64,000 nt of DNA from Microvirga zambiensis WSM3693 (GTDB lineage: Bacteria; Pseudomonadota; Alphaproteobacteria; Rhizobiales; Beijerinckiaceae), in the NCBI RefSeq assembly GCF_016735695.1, contig NZ_JAERQD010000003.1:186001-250000 (forward strand), written 5' to 3'. Below the pieces are notes generated by a model. The model was not told where the DNA came from. It saw nothing but the letters and a program-made list of their open reading frames with translations, and did no database searches. How positions within the stretch are numbered: the first letter of the stretch is position 1; every line of letters begins with the position of its first letter. Below, in pieces: positions 44,185-52,207 of this stretch. Position numbers and translations under genes: made by a program.

Positions 44185-47100
44185 TCAGTCGAACCGGCCG
44201 CTCGCGTGAGCCAGCATGGTGTAGACCTTGCCGGTTTCCGAGGTGAGGTAGGTCTTCGTCAGCATGGAGTCGCGGTCGTCGCGGGAGACTTCGGCGAGCA
44301 GGCGCTCGAACTCCTCGACATAGCGGTCCACCGTCTGGCGGAACTCCTCGTCGCGGCGATACTTGCGGCGGATCTCGTCGAAGGTCTGCTGACCCTGAAG
44401 GGTATAGAGGCGCCGGGTGAACACGTTGCTCTCGCCACGGCGATAGCGGTCCCAGAGCTCCAGCGCGGCGTCATGATCGATCATGCGCGCGATGTCGACG
44501 GAGATCGAATCGAGTGACTCGAGGCTGTTGGTCTTGGTGCGGTCAGGCCGGCCGGCGGGGCGGGCTGGCTCCGCCGTTTCCTCGCGCGAGGCCCGGTTCA
44601 GCAGATCCGACAGCCAGCCGCCACGGGCACCGGCCTCGCGGGCAGGCGCTTCCTCCCGGCGGGGAGCCGGCCGCTCGGCAGCCGGCGCTGCCTGTCGTGC
44701 AGGCGCCGGGGCCGGGGCGGGTACGGGGACCGGAGCAGGAGCAGGCTTCGGCTCCGCCTGGCGGGCAACCGTCGGAGCGGGGGCGGGAGCCGGTGTCTGG
44801 GCGATGCGCTGTTCGACGGCGGCGGCGACGGCCGCCATGGTGGCGGCGACCGGCGTCTCGTTCACCGCAGCCTTGCGGGGCGGGGCGGCCGGAGCCGCAT
44901 CGACCATGCGGTTCGAGCGGGAGACCAGAGCGGAGAGCTCGTTGAGGGCCTTGATCTGATCGGCGACGACGCGGCGCATGTTGGCCGTGGTCTCCTGGGT
45001 CTCCTGCGGCAGCTCGACGACACCGCGGCGCAGTTCGGCGCGGGTGGCTTCCAGCTCGCGCTGGATCTGGCCGGTCATGCCGCGCAGCTCGCCCATCGTG
45101 TCGCGGAACTTTGCCGACGCACTGCCGAGCGCGTCCGTCATCTCCGCTGCTGCCTTCTCGTAGCCGGTGCGCAGGGCAGCTGCCGTCTTCTCGCTTTCCT
45201 CACCGGTGGTGGTGCGGATGCGCTCGAACTGCTCGCCGATGGCGCTGGTGGTCGTCTCGGCCGCGGCGGAGAGAATGGAGCCGATCTGGCTCGCCTTGGC
45301 CTCCACGTTCTGGAGGGAGTTCTCGAGAAGGGACGTGAAGGAGCGGGTGACGGATTCCAGATCCTGCGAGCGGTCGTTGATACGGCCGAGAAGCGCATCC
45401 AGAGCCTGCTGACGGCCGGCGAGCGCCTCGTTCATGCGCGTTTCGACGCGCTCGAGAGCGGCAGTGGCCTCGACAAGCGTGCGCATCTGCTCGCCGGTCG
45501 TGTCGGTGAGCGCGCGGCCGCGCTCCTCGAGGCTCTGGGTGAGTTCCAATGCTTGCTGGATGGCGCCGGTCGAGGCGCTGCGCAGGGCATCGACCTGATC
45601 GGCCACCTGGTCGGAGGCGCGGCCCGTCTGTGTGGCGATCTCCGAGAGGAGCGTTTCGATATGGGTGACGCGTCCGGCCAGCCCGTCCTCGACCGCGCCG
45701 AGATTGGTGCTGGCGGAGGCTGCAACCTGCTGAAGCAGCTGGTTGGCGTCGCTCAGGCGTCCGAGCACGTCGGTGAGTTCACCGCGCAGGCGGTCGTTGG
45801 CGCCCGTGAGCGCTTCGACCGTCCGCTCGGTGCCCTCGTCAACAGCGGTGCGCACGGCCTGCGTCGACTGCAGATAGGCAGCGGTCAGTTCCATCGCGCG
45901 CTGCTGGAGCGTAGACAGCATCGTGCCACTGCGATCCTGCAGGCTGCCGATGACCGCATTGCTGCGCTCTTCCAGGTCGCGCAGGGTGGTCTCGCTGATC
46001 GCCGCGACCTCGCGCCCGATCGTCTCGCTGCGGGTGCCGAGGTTTTCGATGAGCGACGCGCCTTCCGTGTCGAAGATCGAGCGGATCTCGCCGATGCGGC
46101 TCGTGAGCGAGCCGAGAACCGTCTGGCCGCGCTCGTCGATGGTCTCGGCAACGCCGCTGAGGCGGTTGACGACCCGGTCCTCGAGCATCGTGACACTGTG
46201 GTCGAGGGCTGCGGCGATCTCTTCCGCACGGGTGCCGAGCGTCTGGTTGATCTCGAACGCACGGGCGCCGAGGTTTTCCGAGATCTCGTCCGCGCGGGTG
46301 CCCAGCAGATCGTTGATCGAGGTGATGCGGCCGTCGAGCGACTGGCCGATCTGCTCGGCCTTCGAGGCGAGGGTGTCGGCGATGGTGTTGGTCCTGGCCG
46401 CAATCGCCTGGCTGATCTCATCCACGCGGGCCTGGAGCGAGGTCGCCACATCGCGTCCGCCTTCGGCCATGACCCGGGCCATCTCGCCGGTGCGCACCAC
46501 GAGGGCTTCGTTGAGGGCGGTCGACCGGGCGGCAAGAACGCTGTCGACGCGCTCGACGATGGTGTCGAAATTGACCGTGATCTCCGATGTGCGGCGGGAT
46601 GCATGCTCTTCGAGCGCGGTGAGCTGCGTCTCGATGGCAGTCGCCGCGTCGCGGGCCCGCTCGGTGAAGGATTCGGCGACGGTGCGGCCCTGCACGGTGA
46701 TCAGGCGGTTCATCTCCTCGAGGCTGCCGGTGATCGTCTCGGTCATGCTGCCCACGTCGCGGGAGATGCGGTCGGCGACCTCGCTGCCGCGGCTGGTGAC
46801 GTCCTCCAGGGTAGCGAGGCGGGCGCCGAGGGTTTCCTCCATCTCGCGGGTGCGGCTGTCGACTGTTGTCGACAATGTCTCGGCCGTGCGGTTGAGCGCC
46901 TCGTTCACGCGCGAGCCCTGGGTCGCGATCGCGAGCACGATATCCTTGGCGACGCTGGCAAGACGCGTCTGTGCATCGTCGGTGTGACGGGAGAGGGTGT
47001 CCGAAAATTCCTGGCCGCGGGTTTCGAAGGCGCTGCGGAAATCCGTGACATGACCGCCGAGAAGCGACGAGAGCCGCTCGCCGGTCTGGTTGAGGCTGCT

Positions 47101-48963
47101 CTCTAGCGCCTCGCCCTGGACGGTGACGGATTCGCTGACGCGCTGGCTCGCCGTTTCGAGGCGGGTGGCGAGATCCTCGACACGGGTGCCGATGGACTCG
47201 TCGGCCATGCGGACCGCGCCTTCCAGCTGCTCGCGCACTTCGCCGCCGCGCTGGCCGATCTCCCGGGTGACGTCCGCTGCGGTCGCTGCAAGCCGCTCGC
47301 GGAATTCGTTGCCGCGCAGAACGATCTCGTCGACGACGCCGTTGCCGGTGGTGGAAAGCTGCTCGCGCAGCGTGGCGCCGCGGTTCGACAGCTCGTTGAT
47401 CAGGGTACCGGCGGTGAGGGCGAATTCCTCGCGCAGGCTGTCGCCGCTCGTGGAGAGTTCCTGGACCAGCGTCGCGCCGGTGGTGGAAAGCGCCTCGCGC
47501 ATCTCGGTGCCGCGGGACACGATCTCCTCGCTCACGGAGGTGCCGGCCGCCGCGATCTGGTCGCGCATCTCGGCGGTGCGCGCGGAGATGTCGTCGGCGA
47601 TCACGCCGCCGGTGGCGGCAAGCTTCTCGGTGATCTCAGCGCCGCGCTGGGTGAAGCTGTCCTCCAGGGTGCGGGCCGTCTGTTCGAATGCCTCGCGGAC
47701 GTCGTTGCCCTGCTGGGCGAGGGCGTCGATCACGCCGCGGCCGGTTTCGGCCAGAGTGCGCGTGACTTGGCTCGCGCCATCCTGCAGGTGGCGGGTCAGA
47801 AGGTCGCCGGTACGCTCGAAGGCGCCGGTGATGTCCTGCGCCTTGCCCTCGAGGGCGCTCGTGATGGTGGTGCCGACTTCGGAGATGCCGTTCTTGATCT
47901 CGTCGCTGGAGCCCGCAAGACGCTCGACCAGCTCGACGCCGCGGCTCGCCATCTCCTCGACGACGCGCTCGCCGGCGCGGCCGAGGGCCTGGGTGATGTG
48001 GTCGCCCTGCTTTTCGAGCGAGGCGGTGACCTTGTCGCCGGCGCCGCTGACGGCGGAGACGACGCGCTCGCTGGCGCCGTCGAGATCCTGGATCAGGTTC
48101 TGGTGAACGCCTGTGATGGAGCCGCGCACGCGCTCCGCGTTCGAGACGATGGCCTCGCGCTGAGCGACCAGCTCGTCGATCAGCGAGCGGATGCGGATTT
48201 CGTTGTCGGAATAGGCGCGCTCCAGGGTCGAGATCTCGCTGCGCACGAGGGTCTCGAGCTCACCGGCACGGGCGAGCGCCCGCTCGACGCCATCGCCCAC
48301 GGCCGCGACTTCACGGCGCACCGCCTGCGAGACGGACAGGACCGCATCGGTGGAGAAGTTCTCGGGCTGGGCCAGGCGCACGGCGACCTCGCCGACGGCG
48401 CGGGCGACCAGCTTCATCTCCTGCGAGCGGACGGTCAGCATCGCAGCGATATAGAACAGGAAGAGGGGGGCGATGAGACCGACCGCGCCCAGCGCCAGCT
48501 GCGACATCGAGAAGGTGGCCAGCAGCTGCTCGGGCGTGGTGATGCCCTGCAGGTAGACCAGTGCGCCGACGCCGCCGAGCCAGAGCAGGGAGGCGAGGGT
48601 TGCGAGCCAGTAAGCGCGGCGGGACGGGCGGACCTGCAGCGCCTGGAGCATCACGCCCACATTCTGGCGGTCATCGTTGGCGACGGAGTTCCGGTCGGGC
48701 GCGACGAAGCCGCGATGCAGATCGTCGAGCCGCGGATCGTGATCGTCGGCCTGGGCGGAGAGGGAATCGGAGCCGAGGCCGAAGGGCCCCTTGGTGAAGT
48801 CGTGATCGTCGATATCCGGCAGCTTGGGCTCTTCGAACGAAGGTTTGCCCCCGGAGCGCTCGGGCGTATGGATGACGAATGTCTCGTCAAGGTTGAGCGC
48901 CTGCTCGACAGCCGAAAGGGCTGCCTCCGCCGGGTCCTTCATCTTCTTGTTCTCGGTCGCCAT
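44185..48963 (-). CDS. Giant membrane-anchored helical-repeat protein, probable growth-pole-ring protein (GPR/RgsE-like)
   Basis: 1,592 residues. Residues 1-115 are acidic and cytoplasmic; two hydrophobic helices lie at about 118-138 and 154-176; the remainder to about 1,400 is one long amphipathic helical region; a Pro/Ala-rich linker and a small conserved C-terminal domain (NVFTRRLYTLQGQQTFDEIRR) end the protein. Residues 458-567 are five 22-residue units such as EIVSRGTEMREALSTTGATLVQ-like, and shorter 11-residue units (INQTLGTRAEE) follow, as in apolipoproteins. Agrobacterium GPR and Sinorhizobium RgsE have this plan and organise polar growth. Assignment is by architecture, not alignment. 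Confidence 0.75.
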   Translation of the reverse strand: MATENKKMKDPAEAALSAVEQALNLDETFVIHTPERSGGKPSFEEPKLPDIDDHDFTKGPFGLGSDSLSAQADDHDPRLDDLHRGFVAPDRNSVANDDRQNVGVMLQALQVRPSRRAYWLATLASLLWLGGVGALVYLQGITTPEQLLATFSMSQLALGAVGLIAPLFLFYIAAMLTVRSQEMKLVARAVGEVAVRLAQPENFSTDAVLSVSQAVRREVAAVGDGVERALARAGELETLVRSEISTLERAYSDNEIRIRSLIDELVAQREAIVSNAERVRGSITGVHQNLIQDLDGASERVVSAVSGAGDKVTASLEKQGDHITQALGRAGERVVEEMASRGVELVERLAGSSDEIKNGISEVGTTITSALEGKAQDITGAFERTGDLLTRHLQDGASQVTRTLAETGRGVIDALAQQGNDVREAFEQTARTLEDSFTQRGAEITEKLAATGGVIADDISARTAEMRDQIAAAGTSVSEEIVSRGTEMREALSTTGATLVQELSTSGDSLREEFALTAGTLINELSNRGATLREQLSTTGNGVVDEIVLRGNEFRERLAATAADVTREIGQRGGEVREQLEGAVRMADESIGTRVEDLATRLETASQRVSESVTVQGEALESSLNQTGERLSSLLGGHVTDFRSAFETRGQEFSDTLSRHTDDAQTRLASVAKDIVLAIATQGSRVNEALNRTAETLSTTVDSRTREMEETLGARLATLEDVTSRGSEVADRISRDVGSMTETITGSLEEMNRLITVQGRTVAESFTERARDAATAIETQLTALEEHASRRTSEITVNFDTIVERVDSVLAARSTALNEALVVRTGEMARVMAEGGRDVATSLQARVDEISQAIAARTNTIADTLASKAEQIGQSLDGRITSINDLLGTRADEISENLGARAFEINQTLGTRAEEIAAALDHSVTMLEDRVVNRLSGVAETIDERGQTVLGSLTSRIGEIRSIFDTEGASLIENLGTRSETIGREVAAISETTLRDLEERSNAVIGSLQDRSGTMLSTLQQRAMELTAAYLQSTQAVRTAVDEGTERTVEALTGANDRLRGELTDVLGRLSDANQLLQQVAASASTNLGAVEDGLAGRVTHIETLLSEIATQTGRASDQVADQVDALRSASTGAIQQALELTQSLEERGRALTDTTGEQMRTLVEATAALERVETRMNEALAGRQQALDALLGRINDRSQDLESVTRSFTSLLENSLQNVEAKASQIGSILSAAAETTTSAIGEQFERIRTTTGEESEKTAAALRTGYEKAAAEMTDALGSASAKFRDTMGELRGMTGQIQRELEATRAELRRGVVELPQETQETTANMRRVVADQIKALNELSALVSRSNRMVDAAPAAPPRKAAVNETPVAATMAAVAAAVEQRIAQTPAPAPAPTVARQAEPKPAPAPVPVPAPAPAPARQAAPAAERPAPRREEAPAREAGARGGWLSDLLNRASREETAEPARPAGRPDRTKTNSLESLDSISVDIARMIDHDAALELWDRYRRGESNVFTRRLYTLQGQQTFDEIRRKYRRDEEFRQTVDRYVEEFERLLAEVSRDDRDSMLTKTYLTSETGKVYTMLAHASGRFD
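47263..47592 (-). repeat. Coding array of five 66-base (22-residue) units in the polar-growth protein gene
   Basis: The five units correspond to residues 458-479, 480-501, 502-523, 524-545 and 546-567. Consensus: E-I/L-x2-R-G-x-E/T-x-R-E-x-L-x2-T-G-x2-V. Two 11-residue turns per unit, as in apolipoprotein A-I. Confidence 0.8.
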
Positions 48964-49153
48964 GATCCGCCCTCGTGACGCAACTGTGATGGTGAGGCCG
49001 CCTCATTCCACGAAAAGCAAGGTGAATGCGTGGCCTCAGCCGGTACGGATCGCCCTATGGGTTTTCCGCACGGTAATCTGTCATTTACCAAGCAACTCTA
49101 GCGGCCGATCTGAAACAAGGAAACCCGATGTCCCCTGTCATTTATGAACGTCG

Positions 49154-49169
49154 TTAACGGCTTAGTAAC
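49154..49169. promoter_or_regulatory. CtrA-like box between the polar-growth gene and the ferredoxin gene
   Basis: TTAA-CGGCTTA-GTAAC differs by one base from the CtrA consensus TTAA-N7-TTAAC. It lies in the 312-base divergent gap 48964-49275, 191 bases before the minus-strand gene and 107 before the ferredoxin gene. Nothing else recognisable was found in the gap. Confidence 0.4.
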
Positions 49170-49275
49170 CTGCTCTACCGGGGAAATTGCGGCGAAAAAA
49201 CGGCAGGCTCTGCGCTCTTCTCTCGTCTTCCGGCGCAGTCTGTCTTAAGTATGCGCGCACAAGCAGAGGTCCGCA

Positions 49276-49596
49276 ATGATCAATATTACGTTCGTCGATG
49301 CCGAAGGGACTGCCCGCACCGTCGAGGCGGAGGAGGGTGCGACCGTGATGGAAACCGCCATCCGCAACGGCGTCCCTGGGATCGAGGCCGAGTGCGGCGG
49401 CGCCTGCTCCTGCGCCACCTGTCACGTCTATGTCGCAGAGGAATGGGAATCGGCGACGGGGCAGCCTCAGCCGATGGAGGAGGATATGCTCGACTTCGCC
49501 TACGACGTGCGTCCCAACTCGCGGCTATCGTGCCAGATCCGCGTCCGTCCCGAACTCGACGGGCTCGTCGTCCACACTCCCACCCGCCAAGGATAA
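49276..49596 (+). CDS. [2Fe-2S] ferredoxin, adrenodoxin type
   Basis: 106 residues. Cluster ligands C40, C46, C49 and C86 follow the C-x5-C-x2-C-x36-C spacing of adrenodoxin/FdxB-type ferredoxins, with an extra C44. HTPTRQG-like C terminus and CSCATCHVYV are typical. It transfers electrons to mono-oxygenases or to Fe-S assembly; no partner gene is adjacent. Confidence 0.93.
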   Translation: MINITFVDAEGTARTVEAEEGATVMETAIRNGVPGIEAECGGACSCATCHVYVAEEWESATGQPQPMEEDMLDFAYDVRPNSRLSCQIRVRPELDGLVVHTPTRQG

Positions 49597-49630
49597 AGCT
49601 TCCTCGACGTGGTGAAGGAAGCTTATGTTT
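49595..49630 (+). terminator. Hairpin after the ferredoxin gene
   Basis: AAGCTTCCT (49596-49604) and AGGAAGCTT (49616-49624) pair around an 11-base loop, starting at the stop codon and followed by ATGTTTGT. Moderate terminator candidate. Confidence 0.5.
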
Positions 49631-49700
49631 GTGATGCCGCATTTTTGACGGCGAACCGGTTCCGCTTCGCCTAATAAATGCTCTGTCTGGAGAAAAGCTG

Positions 49701-50126
49701 ATGTTCAAGACGATCCTGGTGCCCGTCGATCTCGGTGAAGTGGACACGGCAAAGCCTGCCATCGACAAGGCGGTGGAAATCGCCAAGACCTCGGGCGGCA
49801 CCCTGCGCCTGATCTATGTTCGCGCCATCGTGCCCGTGACCTACATGGAATTCATGCCGCCGACCTTCGACGAAGAGCAGCAGGGCGAGGCCGATGCCAA
49901 GCTCGCCAAGCTGGCGGCGGGCGTCGGCCTGCCGTCAGACAGGGTTTCTGCGGTGGTCCGTCTCGGCTCCGTCTATGCCGAGGTGCTGGACGAGGCGGAA
50001 AAGACCGGGGCGGACCTCGTCGTCATCGGCTCGCACCGGCCGACCATGGCCACTTATCTGCTCGGCTCCAACGCCGCGACCATCGTGCGCCACGCGAAGT
50101 GCTCGGTGCTGGTGGTGCGGGCTTAA
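49701..50126 (+). CDS. Universal stress protein, single UspA domain
   Basis: 141 residues. MFKTILVPVDLGE at the start and VVIGSHRPTMATYLLGSNAATIVRHAKCSVLVVR at the end, which contains the G-2x-G-9x-G-like nucleotide loop in altered form. Probably a cytoplasmic stress protein. It starts after CTGGAGAAA. Confidence 0.92.
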   Translation: MFKTILVPVDLGEVDTAKPAIDKAVEIAKTSGGTLRLIYVRAIVPVTYMEFMPPTFDEEQQGEADAKLAKLAAGVGLPSDRVSAVVRLGSVYAEVLDEAEKTGADLVVIGSHRPTMATYLLGSNAATIVRHAKCSVLVVRA

Positions 50127-50138
50127 ACTATACGCATG

Positions 50139-50250
50139 GCATGGCCGTCCCCGGACTTGATCCGGGGATCAGTCCCGGCCATCCCGATACGGTGACGCGC
50201 CGCGCCTCACACAGCCGGGATCACCGGCACAAGGCCGGTGATGACGTGGG
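50139..50250. repeat. Interspersed palindromic repeat, family A (composite)
   Basis: The left half reads ATGGCCGTCCCCGGACTTGA then TCCGGGGATC and CCCGGCCATCCCGAT; the right half is the usual GGGATCACCGGCACAAGGCC and GGTGATGACG. A second small palindrome (CCCCGGACTTGATCCGGGG) is embedded in the left arm. It lies between the usp gene and the stop of the convergent membrane protein gene. Confidence 0.75.
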
Positions 50251-50267
50251 TTACAGATCGCTAATCC

Positions 50268-50837
50268 TCACCCCGCCTTCGGCAGCATTTCCTCGGGCAG
50301 AGCCCCGGACCGGAAGGGGCGAGGCTTGTTGAGCCGGATCATCGGCTCGATCTGCCACACTCCGACGACGCCGAGGAGCGCCCCGATCAGCGCGACGCCT
50401 GTTGCCCCCATCTGCAACGCCTGCCAGATCAGATAGACCATGGTGAGGAGTGAAGCGACGGCGAGTGCCGAGGTCGGAACCCAAAGACCCCAGGGCTTTC
50501 CGGCCACGAACCTCGCTTGCGGATTGGCGCGGGCGATAGTGTCGCACAGCGCCTGAACGAAGGCGCGATATTCCTGCGTCAGCTCCTGGGCCTCGACGAG
50601 GCTCTTCCAATTGAGCGAGTTGAAGGCGAAGGACTTGCCGTCCTTCATGATCACCTTCGTCCGGAACGACTTCTGCGCCAGCCGACCAGGCTCGTAGGTC
50701 ATGCGCACCGTATCTACAGCGCCGAGCTGGACCTCATGCACCTTACGGCCGGAATCGACGGTGAGCTTGTCGCCCTTGATGACGAATGAGATCGGCCCGC
50801 CGAATGGCTTGGGGCTGTGGGTATAGGTCTGTGCCAT
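50268..50837 (-). CDS. Hypothetical membrane protein with N-terminal PH-like beta region
   Basis: 189 residues. Residues 1-75 are beta-rich (GPISFVIKGDKLTVDSGRKV, VIMKDGKSFAFNSLNWK), then a helix, and two membrane segments at about 117-137 and 143-161. No family recognised with confidence; the plan resembles membrane-tethered PH-like proteins. It is 48 bases downstream of the VWA gene on the same strand and may be co-transcribed. Confidence 0.7.
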   Translation of the reverse strand: MAQTYTHSPKPFGGPISFVIKGDKLTVDSGRKVHEVQLGAVDTVRMTYEPGRLAQKSFRTKVIMKDGKSFAFNSLNWKSLVEAQELTQEYRAFVQALCDTIARANPQARFVAGKPWGLWVPTSALAVASLLTMVYLIWQALQMGATGVALIGALLGVVGVWQIEPMIRLNKPRPFRSGALPEEMLPKAG

Positions 50838-50885
50838 GGGGGCTTCTTATCCCGGCACCCTTCGCTCGGCAAACCGGTTCACGCT

Positions 50886-52049
50886 CTAACGCACCAGCTC
50901 CCGCATCGCGTGGTCGATACCTTCGAGATTGAGCGGATACATGCGCTCCCCGAACGCTTGCCGGATCAGGGTGATGGATTGGGTGTAGCCCCAATGCGGC
51001 TGCGGCACGGGATTCAGCCACACCGCCCTCGGAAAATGATCGAGGATCCGCCGGAGCCAAGTCTGGCCAGGTTCCTCGTTCCAGTGCTCCACCGACCCGC
51101 CGGGATGGGTGACTTCGTAGGGGCTCATGGACGCATCGCCCACGAAGACCACGCGATAATCCGACGGATAGGTCCGGATCACGTCGAAGGTTGGGATGAC
51201 TTGATCGAAGCGGCGGCGGTTTTCCTTCCACAGATTCTCGTAGACGCAGTTGTGGAAGTAGAAATGCTCGAAATGCTTGAACTCGAGCCGTGCCGCCGAA
51301 AAGAGCTCCTCGGCGATCTCGATGTGCCAATCCATGGAGCCGCCGACATCGAGGAAGAGCAGAACCTTCACCGCGTTGCGGCGCTCGGGCCGCAGGCGCA
51401 CGTCGAGATAGCCCTTGTGCGCGGTCTCGTGGATCGTCTCGTCGAGATCGAGCTCCTCCGCAGAGCCGGTGCGGGCGAAGCGGCGCAGGCGCCGCAGCGC
51501 GATGCGCATGTTGCGCACGCCGAGCTCGACGCTGTCGTCGAAATCCTTGAACTCGCGCTTGTCCCACACCTTCACCGCGCGGAAGTTGCGGTTCTTGTCC
51601 TGGCCGATGCGGACGCCTTCCGGGTTGTAGCCATAGGCGCCGTAGGGCGAGGTGCCGGCGGTGCCGATCCATTTGTTGCCGCCCTGGTGACGGCCCTTCT
51701 GCTCCTTGAGACGCTCCTTCAGCTTCTCCCAGCCCATGGCCTCGATCTGCTTCTTCTCCTCGTCGGTGAGATAGCGCTCGGCGAGCTTGCGCAGCCATTC
51801 TTCGGGGATGCCGGTCTCATCGACCGCGTGGCCCATGCTTTCGATGCCCTTGAACACATGGGCGAAGACCTGGTCGAACTTGTCGAAATGGCGCTCGTCC
51901 TTCACCAGGCAGGTGCGGGAGAGATAGTAGAATTCCTCGACGCTCTTGTCGGCCAGATCGCGGTCGAGCGCTTCCAGCAGGGACAGGTACTCCCGGAAGG
52001 AGACCGGCACCTTGGCGGCGCGCAGCTCTGTGAAGAAGGTGAGGAACAT
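50886..52049 (-). CDS. VWA domain protein, CoxE-like
   Basis: 387 residues. N-terminal helical part (LTFFTELRAAKVPVSFREYLSLLEAL) is typical of CoxE-like proteins. The VWA domain starts near 228 with LLFLDVGGSMDWH, where the usual DxSxS metal motif reads DVGGS. Such proteins act with MoxR AAA+ ATPases in maturation of enzyme complexes. A MoxR gene lies 3.6 kb away (55673). A family D palindrome lies directly upstream of the start. Confidence 0.87.
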   Translation of the reverse strand: MFLTFFTELRAAKVPVSFREYLSLLEALDRDLADKSVEEFYYLSRTCLVKDERHFDKFDQVFAHVFKGIESMGHAVDETGIPEEWLRKLAERYLTDEEKKQIEAMGWEKLKERLKEQKGRHQGGNKWIGTAGTSPYGAYGYNPEGVRIGQDKNRNFRAVKVWDKREFKDFDDSVELGVRNMRIALRRLRRFARTGSAEELDLDETIHETAHKGYLDVRLRPERRNAVKVLLFLDVGGSMDWHIEIAEELFSAARLEFKHFEHFYFHNCVYENLWKENRRRFDQVIPTFDVIRTYPSDYRVVFVGDASMSPYEVTHPGGSVEHWNEEPGQTWLRRILDHFPRAVWLNPVPQPHWGYTQSITLIRQAFGERMYPLNLEGIDHAMRELVR

Positions 52050-52056
52050 CGCGTCA

Positions 52057-52170
52057 GAACATCGGACCCAAAAGTGGAATCCACTTTTGGGATTGATCCG
52101 ATTTTCAATCCCCTAAGCGGCGCATCGTTCTACGCGGAAAACCGGGTCCACTTTTCCGCACGATGCGCCA
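52057..52170. repeat. Interspersed palindromic repeat, family D
   Basis: ATCGGACCCAAAAGTGGAAT with CCACTTTTGGG, then GATTGATCCGATTTTCAATC, then GCGCATCGTTCTACGCGGAAAACCGG with CCACTTTTCCGCACGATGCGC. Modules are those of 38475 in inverted order. It ends 38 bases before the stop of the antiporter gene and starts eight bases before the VWA start codon, so it covers that promoter region. Confidence 0.8.
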
Positions 52171-52207
52171 TTGTCTGGTAACCGGCGAGAAGGTCAATAG
52201 GCGAGGG

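Noticed and set aside
47263..47592. Regularly spaced repeats that could suggest a CRISPR array
   Set aside because: Units are contiguous 66-base coding repeats with no spacers.
45553..48978. Several long plus-strand open frames (up to 517 codons) opposite the polar-growth protein gene
   Set aside because: The minus-strand frame has membrane helices and regular 22-residue repeats; the opposite frames only mirror its repetitive codons.
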